Shown here piece after piece: positions 9,725-18,420 of a DNA stretch of 64,000 nucleotides. How positions within the stretch are numbered: the stretch's first letter is position 1; each line of letters begins with the position of its first letter. The stretch is from positions 558,001 through 622,000 of the forward strand of contig NZ_CP063533.1 in assembly GCF_028751035.1 (NCBI RefSeq), written 5' to 3'. The position numbers were made by a program, and so were the translations under genes. This DNA is from Helicobacter winghamensis ATCC BAA-430. Lineage in GTDB: Bacteria > Campylobacterota > Campylobacteria > Campylobacterales > Helicobacteraceae. Under the pieces are notes generated by a model that saw nothing but the letters and a program-made list of their open reading frames with translations, did not search any database and was not told the DNA's origin.

Positions 9725-9730
9725 TATAAT
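9725..9730 (+). promoter_or_regulatory. -10 promoter element for the small lipoprotein gene
   Basis: TATAAT preceded by TGTG, an extended -10 typical of Helicobacter housekeeping promoters. It lies 25 bases before the next ATG, leaving a short leader that contains AAGGAA. Confidence 0.6.
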
Positions 9731-9755
9731 CTAAGATTTAAGAAAAGGAATAGAA

Positions 9756-9866
9756 ATGAAAAAGTTTTTATTGGCAGTAGGGATTTTTGTAGCAGTATTT
9801 AGTTTGGGCGGCTGTGAAAAGCAAGAATATCAGCATCCAGCGCATAGAAGTGGAGCTGTGAAGTAA
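9756..9866 (+). CDS. Small lipoprotein, 36 residues
   Basis: A short gene starting MKKFLLAVGIFVAVFSLGGC. The signal peptide ends in a lipobox with Cys20, leaving a mature peptide of only 17 residues (CEKQEYQHPA and so on). It has its own TATAAT box and an AAGGAA ribosome site six bases before the ATG, which argues that it is real. Small entericidin-like lipoproteins have this architecture, but no homology is claimed. It ends 2 nt before the 3' end of the convergent TRIC gene. Function unknown. Confidence 0.7.
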   Translation: MKKFLLAVGIFVAVFSLGGCEKQEYQHPAHRSGAVK

Positions 9867-9868
9867 GT

Positions 9869-10498
9869 TTAGTTTTTGGGATTAAACTTAAAAGTGGGCA
9901 ATCCTAAGTGATAGCGGATTGCTACTAGACGAATGATAAAACCTATGGTTAAGCACGCAATAATGATTGTGTTTTCATCCAAGGGAAAATAGTGTTTGCT
10001 TGCATAATTGCAAGCTACATATAAGCTTCCTATTAATAAAGAAATACTTGCATAAAGCTCTTTTTGGAACACAAGTGGAATCCTAGCGCAAAATATATCC
10101 CTTAAAATCCCTCCAAATACTCCTGTAATAATTGCGCCGGCAACTGCCATTGAGCCACTAGGATGCAAGTCTAGCCCAATGCGTGCTCCAATTACACTAA
10201 AAACAGCAAGCCCAAGTGCATCAAGTACTAAAAAAGTGCGCTCAAAGCGTGCCACAAAATATGGAATTCTTGTTGTTAGAAGAGCTGCAATACAGATAAT
10301 AACTAGATATTCTGGGTGTGCCACCCAAGTGAGTGGATAATGCCCAAAGAGAACATCACGGATAGAACCTCCTCCAATTGCCGTTACACACGCGATAAAT
10401 ACCACGCCAAACCAGTCCATATTATGCCTGCCTGCTGCAAGTGCACCTGTCATTCCTTCTGCTGTGATTCCAATAATATACAAGCTTGTGAGTAGCAT
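9869..10498 (-). CDS. Trimeric intracellular cation channel (TRIC) family protein
   Basis: A 209-residue inner-membrane protein with about seven hydrophobic segments and internal two-fold repeat. The paired glycine-rich motifs AIGGGSIRDVLFG and GVFGGILRDIFC identify the UPF0126/YicG family, now known as prokaryotic TRIC channels permeable to potassium and sodium. It starts 1 nt after the stop of the upstream HD-domain gene, so both share a transcript. Physiological role in Helicobacter is not known. Confidence 0.88.
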   Translation of the reverse strand: MLLTSLYIIGITAEGMTGALAAGRHNMDWFGVVFIACVTAIGGGSIRDVLFGHYPLTWVAHPEYLVIICIAALLTTRIPYFVARFERTFLVLDALGLAVFSVIGARIGLDLHPSGSMAVAGAIITGVFGGILRDIFCARIPLVFQKELYASISLLIGSLYVACNYASKHYFPLDENTIIIACLTIGFIIRLVAIRYHLGLPTFKFNPKN

Positions 10499-10499
10499 T

Positions 10500-11717
10500 T
10501 TATTCCCTAAATTCCCTAAAAAGATAACCTAAATCGATTCCATTTAGAGTTTTTGCATTATAGGAATACTCCAAATTTTTAGCTCCTTCTACTAAATCTC
10601 TGCTTTTGATTCCGTGATAAATGGAGATTTTTGCTTCTAAAAACGCGCTTAAGTGGTCGCAATACTTTAAAAATTCTCCAAATACAGGGGCTTTTGGGTT
10701 TAGTGTGGCAATTTCTTGTAAAAACTCTTCGCCTAAATGTCTGCTATACACAATGTTGTTATTTCTTTTGTAGCGGTTTTTAAACTCATTTTGTGTGTAA
10801 TACACAATCTCTTTAGCAATACTTTCTGGCACGATATTTAAGATTTTTTCCTTGACTGCCTCTTCTTCAATCTCCTTGATAAAAGCATCAAGTCCTTCAA
10901 TGTTTTTCTTAATTGGTGAGATAATATCGCGTGTTAGAATTTCAGGCAAATCGTGGAATATCCCACAAAAAAAATGTTGAATCTGCATTGTTTTTGAAAA
11001 TTTCAAATCATAACCTAATAAATAAGCACAAAGCGCAACAATTAAAGTATGTCCAAGCACAGAAGTGCAAGGCACACGCGGTGTTTGACTCCAACGCTTT
11101 TGAAAACGAAGTTGCCCGAACATATTGATAAGTTCGCGTGCGTCTTTGTACAGCACAATGTGTTTGATTCCAGCTAAATGATAATGTTCTTGCACTTGCT
11201 TATCGATAATATTCTTGATACTTTGCACATCATAAAGATAGGGATTAAAGTGATAAATAATGTCAAATTCCCATTTGGAAGCATAATAATGAGATGCCTT
11301 TAAAATCTGTTTTTCTATATTATTCACTTCACCATAAAGATAGCTTCGCATTGATTCTAAAAAACCAAATCCTTGCAAATCTTCTTCTAGTTGTTCACAA
11401 ACAAAATCTACTAAGGCTTTATTGTGTTTTTCTACAAGTTTGTGAAAAACTGGGGGCTTAATATCGGTTAAAATTATGCGCTCTAAAAATTCATAGCAAA
11501 ATTGTAAAATCAAGCGTTCAAAGTCAATTTCTCTGTGGTTTTCTAGCATTTCATAATGCGCCAAAAGATAAGCAATGACAATTTTGTGCGCTTGTTTATC
11601 AAGTTCTATAAACTCTACTGGTGTGGCTTGATCATTCCAGCGTCTAATATTTGCAGCAACAAAAATTTTTTGTAAAAGCGGGAAGTTTAATGTGGGTTTT
11701 TTGATTTTAGATTCCAT
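10500..11717 (-). CDS. HD-domain phosphohydrolase-like protein
   Basis: A 405-residue cytoplasmic protein. In the C-terminal half, GHTLIVALCAYLLGY and then FFCGIFHDLPEI carry the metal-binding H...HD signature of the HD superfamily (YfbR-like nucleotidases and related enzymes), and a later YCDHLSAFLEAK supplies the final aspartate. The N-terminal 180 residues match no family I recognise. Similar proteins occur in other Helicobacter genomes as conserved hypotheticals. Substrate unknown. A TCCAGG-type site precedes the ATG on the minus strand. It leads the two-gene operon with the TRIC channel. Confidence 0.82.
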   Translation of the reverse strand: MESKIKKPTLNFPLLQKIFVAANIRRWNDQATPVEFIELDKQAHKIVIAYLLAHYEMLENHREIDFERLILQFCYEFLERIILTDIKPPVFHKLVEKHNKALVDFVCEQLEEDLQGFGFLESMRSYLYGEVNNIEKQILKASHYYASKWEFDIIYHFNPYLYDVQSIKNIIDKQVQEHYHLAGIKHIVLYKDARELINMFGQLRFQKRWSQTPRVPCTSVLGHTLIVALCAYLLGYDLKFSKTMQIQHFFCGIFHDLPEILTRDIISPIKKNIEGLDAFIKEIEEEAVKEKILNIVPESIAKEIVYYTQNEFKNRYKRNNNIVYSRHLGEEFLQEIATLNPKAPVFGEFLKYCDHLSAFLEAKISIYHGIKSRDLVEGAKNLEYSYNAKTLNGIDLGYLFREFRE

Positions 11718-11840
11718 AGTTTTCCTGGAGTTTTTGTGTGATTATACCAAATTATGCTAGTCTTTATTTGCCTTTTGTTAATTAAAATAAAGTGCGGTTT
11801 GGGTAGAATGCTGGGTTAATTTTAATTTTTAGAGGAATGA

Positions 11841-14702
11841 ATGGATATAGCACAAAAATTTATAAAAAGTGTGATTGAGGGATTTTGTAATTTTTGGGTA
11901 ACGATTGTTTTGCTTATTGCTTATGGAAGCGCCTGTGGAGTTGCTACCTTTGTAGAAAATGATTATGGCACACCAAGCGCTAGAGCTTTAATCTATAATA
12001 CACAATGGTTTGATTTATTGCACTTATTGCTTGTGCTAAATCTTATTGGTGTTTTATTTCTTTCAAGAGCATTGCAACGCAAAAAGTATGCTTCTTTTTT
12101 GTTTCATTTCTCTTTGGTTGTGATTTTTATAGGGGCGGCAATCACGCGGTATTATGGCTTTGAAGGAACGATGCACATAAGAGAAGGGGAGCAGAGTAAT
12201 ATCATAGAATCTCAAGAAGAGTTTGTAACGATTTTAGTAAAACAAGAGAACAAGCTTTATCGTGCATTTTTTCCAACAACAATCACACCTTTGGTGCAAA
12301 AGCCGTTTTTGCACATCTTTCCTTTTGAAAATCAAAATTTAGAAGTGCAATATGTGGGCTTTATTCCAGCAAAAGACAAGATGGATACAGATAAACTCAA
12401 GGTAAAAGTTAGCTTTAATGGTGAAAGTAAAGAGCTAGAGATTGCTAAAGGTATGGATCAAATTATGCCTTTTGTGCTTGGGGGTAAGAGATTTGCATTA
12501 GATTGGGGGAGTCGCTCTGTTGTTTTGCCCTTTGCAATTGCTTTAAAGGATTTTGAGCTAGAGCGCTATGCGGGTTCTATGAGTCCATCTTCGTATGCTT
12601 CAGAAGTTGTGATACTTGATCCATTAAATGGCATAGAAGAATCCCATAGAATTTATATGAATAATGTTCTTGATTATGGAGGATTCCGCTTTTTTCAATC
12701 TTCTTATGATTTAGATGAGCAAGGAACGATTTTATCGGTTAATAAAGATCCCGGAAAGATTCCAACCTACATTGGCTATACAATGCTTACACTTGGTTTG
12801 CTGTGGGCAATGTTTGCTAGAAATGGGAGATTTTATCGTTTAGGGCAGTATTTAAAGGCGCAAAATCTTGTGCTTGCTTTTGTTTTTTGTTTTGGAATCT
12901 TAAGTGCAATCCCATTGCACGCAACTCCACAAATGGCACAACAGGCACAAAATGAGCTAGAAGTCCCAAAAAATATGGAGTCTAAAAACGATAAGGCACA
13001 TTCTAGTGATTTACATGATAATGAAATATTTGAAGAGTTGCCTATTACCACAGAGAGTATTTTGGATTTAATTAAAAATCTTAAAGAAAAAAGTGGCGCA
13101 CATAGTGAAAAATTTGGGCGTTTGATTGTGCAAGATTTTGGCGGTAGAATGAAGCCTATGGATACTTTGGCGATGGAATATGTTCTTAAAATGACAAAGC
13201 AGAATGGCTTTTTAGGGCTTAATAATATGCAGTTGTTTTTGGGAATGATGGTTTATCCTAATGAGTTTAGAAAGGTTAAAATGCTTGCTGTTTCTACGCC
13301 AAAGCTAAAAGAGATTATCGGTGTGGATAAAAAGACAGATTATGTAGCCTTTGAAGATTTGTTTATTAATGATACTTACAAGCTAATTAATTATTTGGAA
13401 GAGGCAAATCGCAAAAAGCCAGCAATGCGTGATAAGTTTGACAAAGATGTGATGAGTCTTGATGAACGCGTGAATGTGGCTTATTTGATTTACACGGCGC
13501 AAAGTCTTAAGATTCTTCCGGATTTTAATAAAGCAAGCGACAAATGGTTTACACCAAGTGAAGCTATCGCAAGTTTTGACAAGGAAAATGCCGAGCAACT
13601 TCAAAAGCTCTTTGGTGCGTATTTTAATAGCTTTCATTATGGGCTTGTTGAAAATGATTGGGAGAATGCTGATTTTGTGGTAGAAGCATTAGGCGGAATC
13701 CAAAATAAGTTTGGAGCGGATTTGATTCCGCCTAAATTGCAAGTTGATTTAGAGATTTTTTTAAATCATTACAATTTGTTTGATAATTTAACACCGCTTT
13801 ATATTTGCTTTGGGATTTTGCTTTTTGGGATTGTTTTGGTGCAGATTTTTCGCCATAAAAGTGCTGAGGTTTTAGCAAGTCGCATTGTGCATTGGATTAT
13901 TGCGCTTTTGGTTTTGACGCACACAATTGCACTTGGATTACGTTGGTATGTAGGCGGGCACGCGCCTTGGAGTAATGCGTATGAGTCAATGATTTATATT
14001 GCTTGGGCAGCTGGAATCTCTGGTGTGGTTTTTTTTAGAAGGAGTTATTTAGCACAAAGCATGGCAAGTTTTTTGGCGGGGATTTCACTCTTTGTGGCAC
14101 ATTTAGGTTTTATGGATCCACAAATTGGAAATCTAGTGCCTGTGCTTAAATCTTATTGGCTAAATATCCATGTTTCAATTATCACAGCAAGCTATGGATT
14201 TTTAGGGCTTTGCTTTATGCTTGGGGCTTTAACGCTAGCACTTTTTATTCTAAGAAAGCCAAAATACCTTGAGCTAGATCGCACTATTTTAACTTTGCAT
14301 ACCATTAACGAAATGGCGATGATTCTAGGGCTTGCAATGCTAACTGTTGGTAACTTCTTAGGAGGTGTGTGGGCAAATGAATCTTGGGGAAGATATTGGG
14401 GCTGGGACCCAAAGGAAACTTGGGCGTTAATCTCTATTGTGGTATATGTGATTGTCTTACACGCTAGATTTATTCCTAAAGGTAATAATCCTTATGTGTT
14501 TGCAGCCCTTAGTGTAGTGGCGTTTTATTCTATTTTAATGACTTATTTTGGGGTAAATTTTTATCTTTCTGGTTTGCATTCTTATGCCGCTGGAGATCCT
14601 TTACCTATCCCTGTGTTTTTGTATTATTTTATCGCGATTACGATTCTTTTAATTGTTTTAGCAGCACGCAAAGCAGATTTGCCATCACCAAAATTACCTT
14701 AA
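11841..14702 (+). CDS. ccsBA: Cytochrome c biogenesis protein CcsBA (ResB-CcsA fusion)
   Basis: System II cytochrome c synthase: moves heme across the inner membrane and attaches it to CxxCH motifs of apocytochromes. At 953 residues it is the fused form typical of Helicobacter and Campylobacter. The N-terminal ResB/CcsB part (about 1-350) has membrane segments and a periplasmic domain. A hydrophilic periplasmic stretch spans about 375-640. The C-terminal CcsA part carries the tryptophan-rich heme-handling WWD segment, with WANESWGRYWGWDPKETWA, and conserved histidines in HAPWSNAYESM and LHSYAAGD. A GAGGA site precedes the ATG. Its product is needed for the c-type heme motif of the chemoreceptor at the end of this window, if that motif is used. 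Confidence 0.95.
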   Translation: MDIAQKFIKSVIEGFCNFWVTIVLLIAYGSACGVATFVENDYGTPSARALIYNTQWFDLLHLLLVLNLIGVLFLSRALQRKKYASFLFHFSLVVIFIGAAITRYYGFEGTMHIREGEQSNIIESQEEFVTILVKQENKLYRAFFPTTITPLVQKPFLHIFPFENQNLEVQYVGFIPAKDKMDTDKLKVKVSFNGESKELEIAKGMDQIMPFVLGGKRFALDWGSRSVVLPFAIALKDFELERYAGSMSPSSYASEVVILDPLNGIEESHRIYMNNVLDYGGFRFFQSSYDLDEQGTILSVNKDPGKIPTYIGYTMLTLGLLWAMFARNGRFYRLGQYLKAQNLVLAFVFCFGILSAIPLHATPQMAQQAQNELEVPKNMESKNDKAHSSDLHDNEIFEELPITTESILDLIKNLKEKSGAHSEKFGRLIVQDFGGRMKPMDTLAMEYVLKMTKQNGFLGLNNMQLFLGMMVYPNEFRKVKMLAVSTPKLKEIIGVDKKTDYVAFEDLFINDTYKLINYLEEANRKKPAMRDKFDKDVMSLDERVNVAYLIYTAQSLKILPDFNKASDKWFTPSEAIASFDKENAEQLQKLFGAYFNSFHYGLVENDWENADFVVEALGGIQNKFGADLIPPKLQVDLEIFLNHYNLFDNLTPLYICFGILLFGIVLVQIFRHKSAEVLASRIVHWIIALLVLTHTIALGLRWYVGGHAPWSNAYESMIYIAWAAGISGVVFFRRSYLAQSMASFLAGISLFVAHLGFMDPQIGNLVPVLKSYWLNIHVSIITASYGFLGLCFMLGALTLALFILRKPKYLELDRTILTLHTINEMAMILGLAMLTVGNFLGGVWANESWGRYWGWDPKETWALISIVVYVIVLHARFIPKGNNPYVFAALSVVAFYSILMTYFGVNFYLSGLHSYAAGDPLPIPVFLYYFIAITILLIVLAARKADLPSPKLP

Positions 14703-14715
14703 ATTCAAGGTAATT
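14692..14715 (+). terminator. Candidate terminator at end of ccsBA
   Basis: A perfect nine-pair inverted repeat, AATTACCTT with AAGGTAATT around a six-base loop, spans the ccsBA stop codon. The following sequence CTTTGT is a poor T-tract, so termination may be partial. Confidence 0.5.
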
Positions 14716-14751
14716 CTTTGTAAATTAAGAGTGAATTTTTTAATTTTTTGG

Positions 14752-14757
14752 TATAAT
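14752..14757 (+). promoter_or_regulatory. -10 promoter element for thrS
   Basis: TATAAT preceded by TTGG, 35 bases before the thrS ATG and just after the ccsBA stem-loop. Confidence 0.6.
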
Positions 14758-14791
14758 CAGGACTTATTTTTTAAATTTAAGGGCAAGTTTT

Positions 14792-16609
14792 ATGTCGCAA
14801 ATTATTGGTATTAAAGCAAATAGCGCGATTTATGATACACAAAGTGCTGAAGAGCTAGGCATAAGTGGTGAGCCTATTTATTTTGATAATTCCGAAGATG
14901 CTTTATCTATTATGCGCCATACCTGTGCGCATTTAATGGCAGAGGCTCTTAAGGCGCTTTATCCTGAAGCACAGTTTTTTGTAGGGCCTGTGGTGGAAGA
15001 AGGATTTTATTATGACTTTCGCGTAAATCATAAAATTAGTGAAGAAGATTTAAGTAAGATTGAAGCAAAGATGAAGGAAATCGCCAAAAAAGGCGAAAAA
15101 ATCACCAAATATTACCTAACGCGTGAAGAAGCAATACAAAAATTTCAAAATGACGATTTAAAACAAGCAGTTATCAGTAGGATTCCATTAGGCGATGGGA
15201 GATTAAGCATTTATGCGCAAGGGGAGTTTGAAGATCTTTGTCGTGGTCCGCATTTGCCAACATTGAAGCTATTAAATGCTTTTAAGCTTACAAAAGTTGC
15301 GGGCGCGTATTTGGGCGGCGATGAAAAAGCGGAAATGCTAACTAGAATTTATGGAATCGCTTTTGCAGATAAGGAAAGCTTAACTCAATATTTGCATCAA
15401 TTAGAAGAAGCAAAGAAGCGTGATCATAGAAAAGTTGGCGTGGAAATGGAACTTTTTACCTTTGATGAAGAAGTGGGTGCTGGATTGCCTATTTGGTTGC
15501 CTAAGGGGGCTAGGCTTAGGCGCAACCTTGAAAATCTTTTAACGCAGGCTTTGATTGAACGCGGATATGAGCCTGTGCGCGGTCCTGAGATTTTAAAAAG
15601 TGCAGTGTGGAAAACAAGCGGACATTATGCAAACTATGGCGAAAATATGTATTTTACAACCATTGATGAAGTAGAATATGGAATTAAGCCGATGAATTGC
15701 GTGGGACACATTAAAGTGTATCAGAATTCTTTGCATAGTTATCGTGAATTGCCTTTAAGATTTTATGAATATGGGGTGGTGCATCGCCACGAAAAAAGTG
15801 GGGTGTTGCACGGATTATTGCGTGTTAGAGAATTTACACAAGATGATGCGCATATTTTTTGCCGTCCTAGTCAAATCGCAAGCGAAGTAGAGAGTATAAT
15901 TGATTTTACGCAAAAGATTATGAACGCTTTTGGTTTTAGCTATGAAATGGAGATTTCTACAAAGCCTGAAAAGTCTATTGGTAGCGAAGAAGTTTGGGAA
16001 GAGGCTACACAAGCTTTAAAAGGCGCTTTGGAGCGATGTGGTATTGCTTATAAGATTGATGAAGGCGGTGGGGCTTTTTATGGTCCTAAGATTGATATTA
16101 AAATCACTGATGCTATTGGCAGAAAATGGCAGTGTGGAACAGTGCAAATTGATATGAATTTGCCAGAACGCTTTGCATTAACTTACACAGATGAGAATAA
16201 TAGCACGCAACAGCCTGTAATGATACATCGCGCAATTTTAGGGAGCTTTGAGCGCTTTGTGGCAATTTTAACAGAGCATTTTGGTGGAGAGTTTCCATTC
16301 TTTGTTGCTCCAACACAGGTGATTATTATTCCTATTAGTGAAGCGCAATATAACTATGCAAAGGAATTACACAATGCGTTATTGAAAGTTGGCGTTTATG
16401 CTGAAATTGAAAATAAAAATGAAACGCTAAATAAGCGTATCCGCAATGCTGAAAAACAAAGAGTGCCAATGATTGCGGTTTTAGGGGCAAAAGAGAAGGA
16501 GGAGAGATTGGTTGCTGTGCGTGATCGTCGCTTAAAAGAGCAATCAAATATGAGTTTTGAATCTTTTATAACATTAACTAAGGAGAAAATGCGTGAGGTT
16601 AGCTTTTGA
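14792..16609 (+). CDS. thrS: Threonyl-tRNA synthetase
   Basis: Charges tRNA-Thr. The editing domain begins early, with RHTCAHL at residue 42 and the second zinc-like editing motif CRGPHLPT near 150. The class II catalytic core follows with [19 protein letters not shown] and the [14 protein letters not shown] stretch. The anticodon-binding domain closes the protein. At 605 residues it lacks the N-terminal TGS domain found in E. coli ThrRS (RHSCAHL at about residue 73 there), as in other Campylobacterota. The stop overlaps the TTG start of infC by four bases. Confidence 0.97.
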   Translation: MSQIIGIKANSAIYDTQSAEELGISGEPIYFDNSEDALSIMRHTCAHLMAEALKALYPEAQFFVGPVVEEGFYYDFRVNHKISEEDLSKIEAKMKEIAKKGEKITKYYLTREEAIQKFQNDDLKQAVISRIPLGDGRLSIYAQGEFEDLCRGPHLPTLKLLNAFKLTKVAGAYLGGDEKAEMLTRIYGIAFADKESLTQYLHQLEEAKKRDHRKVGVEMELFTFDEEVGAGLPIWLPKGARLRRNLENLLTQALIERGYEPVRGPEILKSAVWKTSGHYANYGENMYFTTIDEVEYGIKPMNCVGHIKVYQNSLHSYRELPLRFYEYGVVHRHEKSGVLHGLLRVREFTQDDAHIFCRPSQIASEVESIIDFTQKIMNAFGFSYEMEISTKPEKSIGSEEVWEEATQALKGALERCGIAYKIDEGGGAFYGPKIDIKITDAIGRKWQCGTVQIDMNLPERFALTYTDENNSTQQPVMIHRAILGSFERFVAILTEHFGGEFPFFVAPTQVIIIPISEAQYNYAKELHNALLKVGVYAEIENKNETLNKRIRNAEKQRVPMIAVLGAKEKEERLVAVRDRRLKEQSNMSFESFITLTKEKMREVSF

Positions 16610-17121
16610 GTAAAAATGATAATGTAATCCTAAATGAGGATATTGATTTTCCGCAAGTGCGTTGTATAGGTGATGATGGTGAGCAATATGGAGTGATTAG
16701 CTCTGATGAAGCCTTGAGTATTGCAGATAGTAGGGGGCTTGACTTGGTGTTGATTGCGCCTGATGCAAAGCCTCCCGTGTGTAAGATTATGGATTATGGA
16801 AAATTCCGTTATCAACAAGAAAAGAAGCAAAAAGAAGCAAAAAAGAAGCAAAAGCAAATTGAGATTAAAGAGATTAAGCTTTCTGTCAAAATTGCAAGTA
16901 ATGATATAAATTACAAGGTTAAGCATGCCAAAGAGTTTTTAGAAGAAAATAAGCATGTGCGATTCCGCGTGTTTTTGCGCGGGCGAGAGGTTAGTGAGCC
17001 ACAAGGTGGCTTTGAAGTTCTTAATAAAGTTGCTGCAATGTTAGAAGATGTGGCAAATATTGAAAGAGACTTTAAAGTTGAAGGGCGTTATGTAAATATG
17101 CTTGTAACGCCTAAGAAATAA
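16606..17121 (+). CDS. infC: Translation initiation factor IF-3
   Basis: Binds the 30S subunit, prevents premature 50S joining and checks the initiator codon. N-terminal domain [16 protein letters not shown], basic linker at about 70-90 ([11 protein letters not shown]), and C-terminal domain with [17 protein letters not shown] are standard. The start is TTG within the thrS stop region (TTGA overlap), with GAGG seven bases upstream. A non-ATG start on infC fits the known pattern in bacteria, where IF-3 discriminates against its own unusual start and so controls itself. 171 residues, normal length. Confidence 0.95.
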   Translation: MSKNDNVILNEDIDFPQVRCIGDDGEQYGVISSDEALSIADSRGLDLVLIAPDAKPPVCKIMDYGKFRYQQEKKQKEAKKKQKQIEIKEIKLSVKIASNDINYKVKHAKEFLEENKHVRFRVFLRGREVSEPQGGFEVLNKVAAMLEDVANIERDFKVEGRYVNMLVTPKK

Positions 17122-17145
17122 TTTACTAATTTTTGAGGAGACAAA

Positions 17146-17562
17146 ATGAAAAAATTAAGTGTTGCTGTAATACTAGCAGGATTATTGGTTGGTTGTGGCG
17201 GTGATGGATTGGTGAAGTTAGAAAATAAGAATCCAACAATAGATCAAGAGATATATGATTTGTATATGGAAAAATTATCAAAAAGCGAATACCTTCATGA
17301 TTTTTATTTATCACTAAAAACTTCTGAATATAATTTCTATCATGATGATAGTAGATTTGAATATAATATTATAAAAGAAAAAGAAGCAGAGAAGAAAGAG
17401 TATAGAGAAGAGATAGGAAAAAATAATGGACTTTTGGTTTTTGCAGTTAATAAAAAAGATCCTAAAGATATTTATATAATCACCTTAAATTGTGATGATA
17501 AGTGCAAAAAAAGCAAAAAGGTTGATGATGTAAGAGTGAATTTTAGTCGCTTCAAATTTTAG
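17146..17562 (+). CDS. Hypothetical lipoprotein, probably truncated by a 16-bp duplication
   Basis: A 138-residue predicted lipoprotein. MKKLSVAVILAGLLVGCGG has a lipobox with Cys17, and GGAG lies seven bases before the ATG. The mature part is highly charged with many Lys, Glu, Asp and Tyr and two close cysteines in LNCDDKCKKSKK. I recognise no family. It interrupts the usual infC-rpmI order and is more AT-rich than its neighbours, suggesting an acquired or fast-evolving gene. The stop codon lies in the second unit of a 16-bp tandem duplication; with one unit the frame would continue about 30 codons more. Confidence 0.75.
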   Translation: MKKLSVAVILAGLLVGCGGDGLVKLENKNPTIDQEIYDLYMEKLSKSEYLHDFYLSLKTSEYNFYHDDSRFEYNIIKEKEAEKKEYREEIGKNNGLLVFAVNKKDPKDIYIITLNCDDKCKKSKKVDDVRVNFSRFKF

Positions 17563-17570
17563 TCGCTTCA
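17539..17570 (+). repeat. 16-bp perfect tandem duplication at lipoprotein 3' end
   Basis: The unit AATTTTAGTCGCTTCA occurs twice back to back (17539-17554 and 17555-17570). Because 16 is not a multiple of three, copy number sets the reading frame at the C-terminus of the lipoprotein gene. Confidence 0.9.
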
Positions 17571-17640
17571 ATCAAATTACTTCAAATTGCTTTAGTGTAG
17601 TAGAAAAATACATTAAAACTTTTTTGAAGTCTTGCAAGTA

Positions 17641-17646
17641 TATAAT
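17641..17646 (+). promoter_or_regulatory. -10 promoter element for rpmI-rplT
   Basis: TATAAT, 54 bases before the rpmI ATG. The leader of about 48 bases ends with AAAGGAG. Confidence 0.6.
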
Positions 17647-17700
17647 GGCTGATTAATTAGATACATTTAGGTACATTTATCTTATGAAAGGAGAATAACG

Positions 17701-17895
17701 ATGCCAAAGATGAAAACAAATCGTGGTGCAGCAAAAAGATTTAAGCTAAAAAAGAATCTTGTAAAGCGTGGTTCTGCGTTTAAAAGTCATATTTTGACAA
17801 AAAAACGCCCTAGAAAAATTGCAAATCTTAATGCGCCAAAATATGTGCATGATGCTAATATTGAGTCTGTTAAAAAAATGCTCTGTATGGCATAG
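17701..17895 (+). CDS. rpmI: 50S ribosomal protein L35
   Basis: A 64-residue basic ribosomal protein: [15 protein letters not shown] at the start and [10 protein letters not shown] in the middle are diagnostic of bL35. AAAGGAG lies nine bases before the ATG. It precedes rplT (L20), as in most bacteria; the 93-base spacer between them is rich in hairpins and may hold the L20 feedback operator. Confidence 0.97.
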   Translation: MPKMKTNRGAAKRFKLKKNLVKRGSAFKSHILTKKRPRKIANLNAPKYVHDANIESVKKMLCMA

Positions 17896-17907
17896 GCTAG
17901 AAGTTTC

Positions 17908-17977
17908 ATACATTTAAGTATGTCATTCCCCTAAACTTAGGGCAAGTTTGGTAGAAATACCACACCACAATATGGTA
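17908..17977 (+). promoter_or_regulatory. Hairpin-rich leader of rplT, candidate L20 feedback operator
   Basis: Three perfect inverted repeats lie in the short rpmI-rplT spacer: CATAC/GTATG (17908-17923), CCCTAA/TTAGGG (17929-17942) and TGGTA-GAAA-TACCA (17949-17962). The TACCA arm can instead pair with a second TGGTA at 17973-17977, which abuts the rplT ribosome site AAAGGA. Two exclusive structures next to a ribosome site are what a translational switch needs. L20 represses its own operon in E. coli and Bacillus by mimicry of its 23S rRNA site; use of this element for that is inference. Confidence 0.5.
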
Positions 17978-17988
17978 AAGGATAAAAA

Positions 17989-18342
17989 ATGGCAAGAGTA
18001 AAAACAGGTGTAGTGAGAAGAAGACGCCACAAAAAAGTTTTAAAATTAGCGCGTGGCTTTTATAGTGCAAGACATAAGCACTTTAGAAAAGCAAAAGAGC
18101 AATTAGAAAGAAGTCTATGTTATGCGTTTCGTGATAGAAAACAAAAGAAAAGAGATTTTAGAAAACTTTGGATTGTAAGAATTAATGCAGCTTGTAGAAT
18201 CAATGCAATTAGTTATTCTAGATTTATGTTTGGACTTAAAAAAGCGGGCATTACACTGGATAGAAAAATTTTGGCAGATATTGCGATGCACGAACCAGTT
18301 GCGTTTGCAAAAATCGTTGAAAACGCTAAAAAAGCGTTATAA
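17989..18342 (+). CDS. rplT: 50S ribosomal protein L20
   Basis: A 117-residue basic protein, essential for early 50S assembly: [18 protein letters not shown] at the start and the C-terminal globular part with [12 protein letters not shown] are typical bL20. AAAGGA precedes the ATG. A strong stem-loop follows the gene, closing the thrS-infC-rpmI-rplT region. Confidence 0.98.
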   Translation: MARVKTGVVRRRRHKKVLKLARGFYSARHKHFRKAKEQLERSLCYAFRDRKQKKRDFRKLWIVRINAACRINAISYSRFMFGLKKAGITLDRKILADIAMHEPVAFAKIVENAKKAL

Positions 18343-18346
18343 TTTT

Positions 18347-18385
18347 GGCTTTGAGATTCTTTGAGAGAATCTCTCTAAGCCTTTT
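18347..18385 (+). terminator. Rho-independent terminator after rplT
   Basis: Nested stem GGCTT/AAGCC enclosing GAGATTC/GAATCTC, followed by TTTT. It begins a few bases after the rplT stop. Confidence 0.8.
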
Positions 18386-18420
18386 GAAATTGTGATATTG
18401 ATCTTAATTTTAAAGGGTTT

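Noticed and set aside
11790-11798. Exact Haemophilus uptake word AAGTGCGGT, with a second copy at 60554-60562
   Set aside because: Only two copies in 64 kb, not conserved in context; close enough to chance and unrelated to the strongly enriched GGAATC word.
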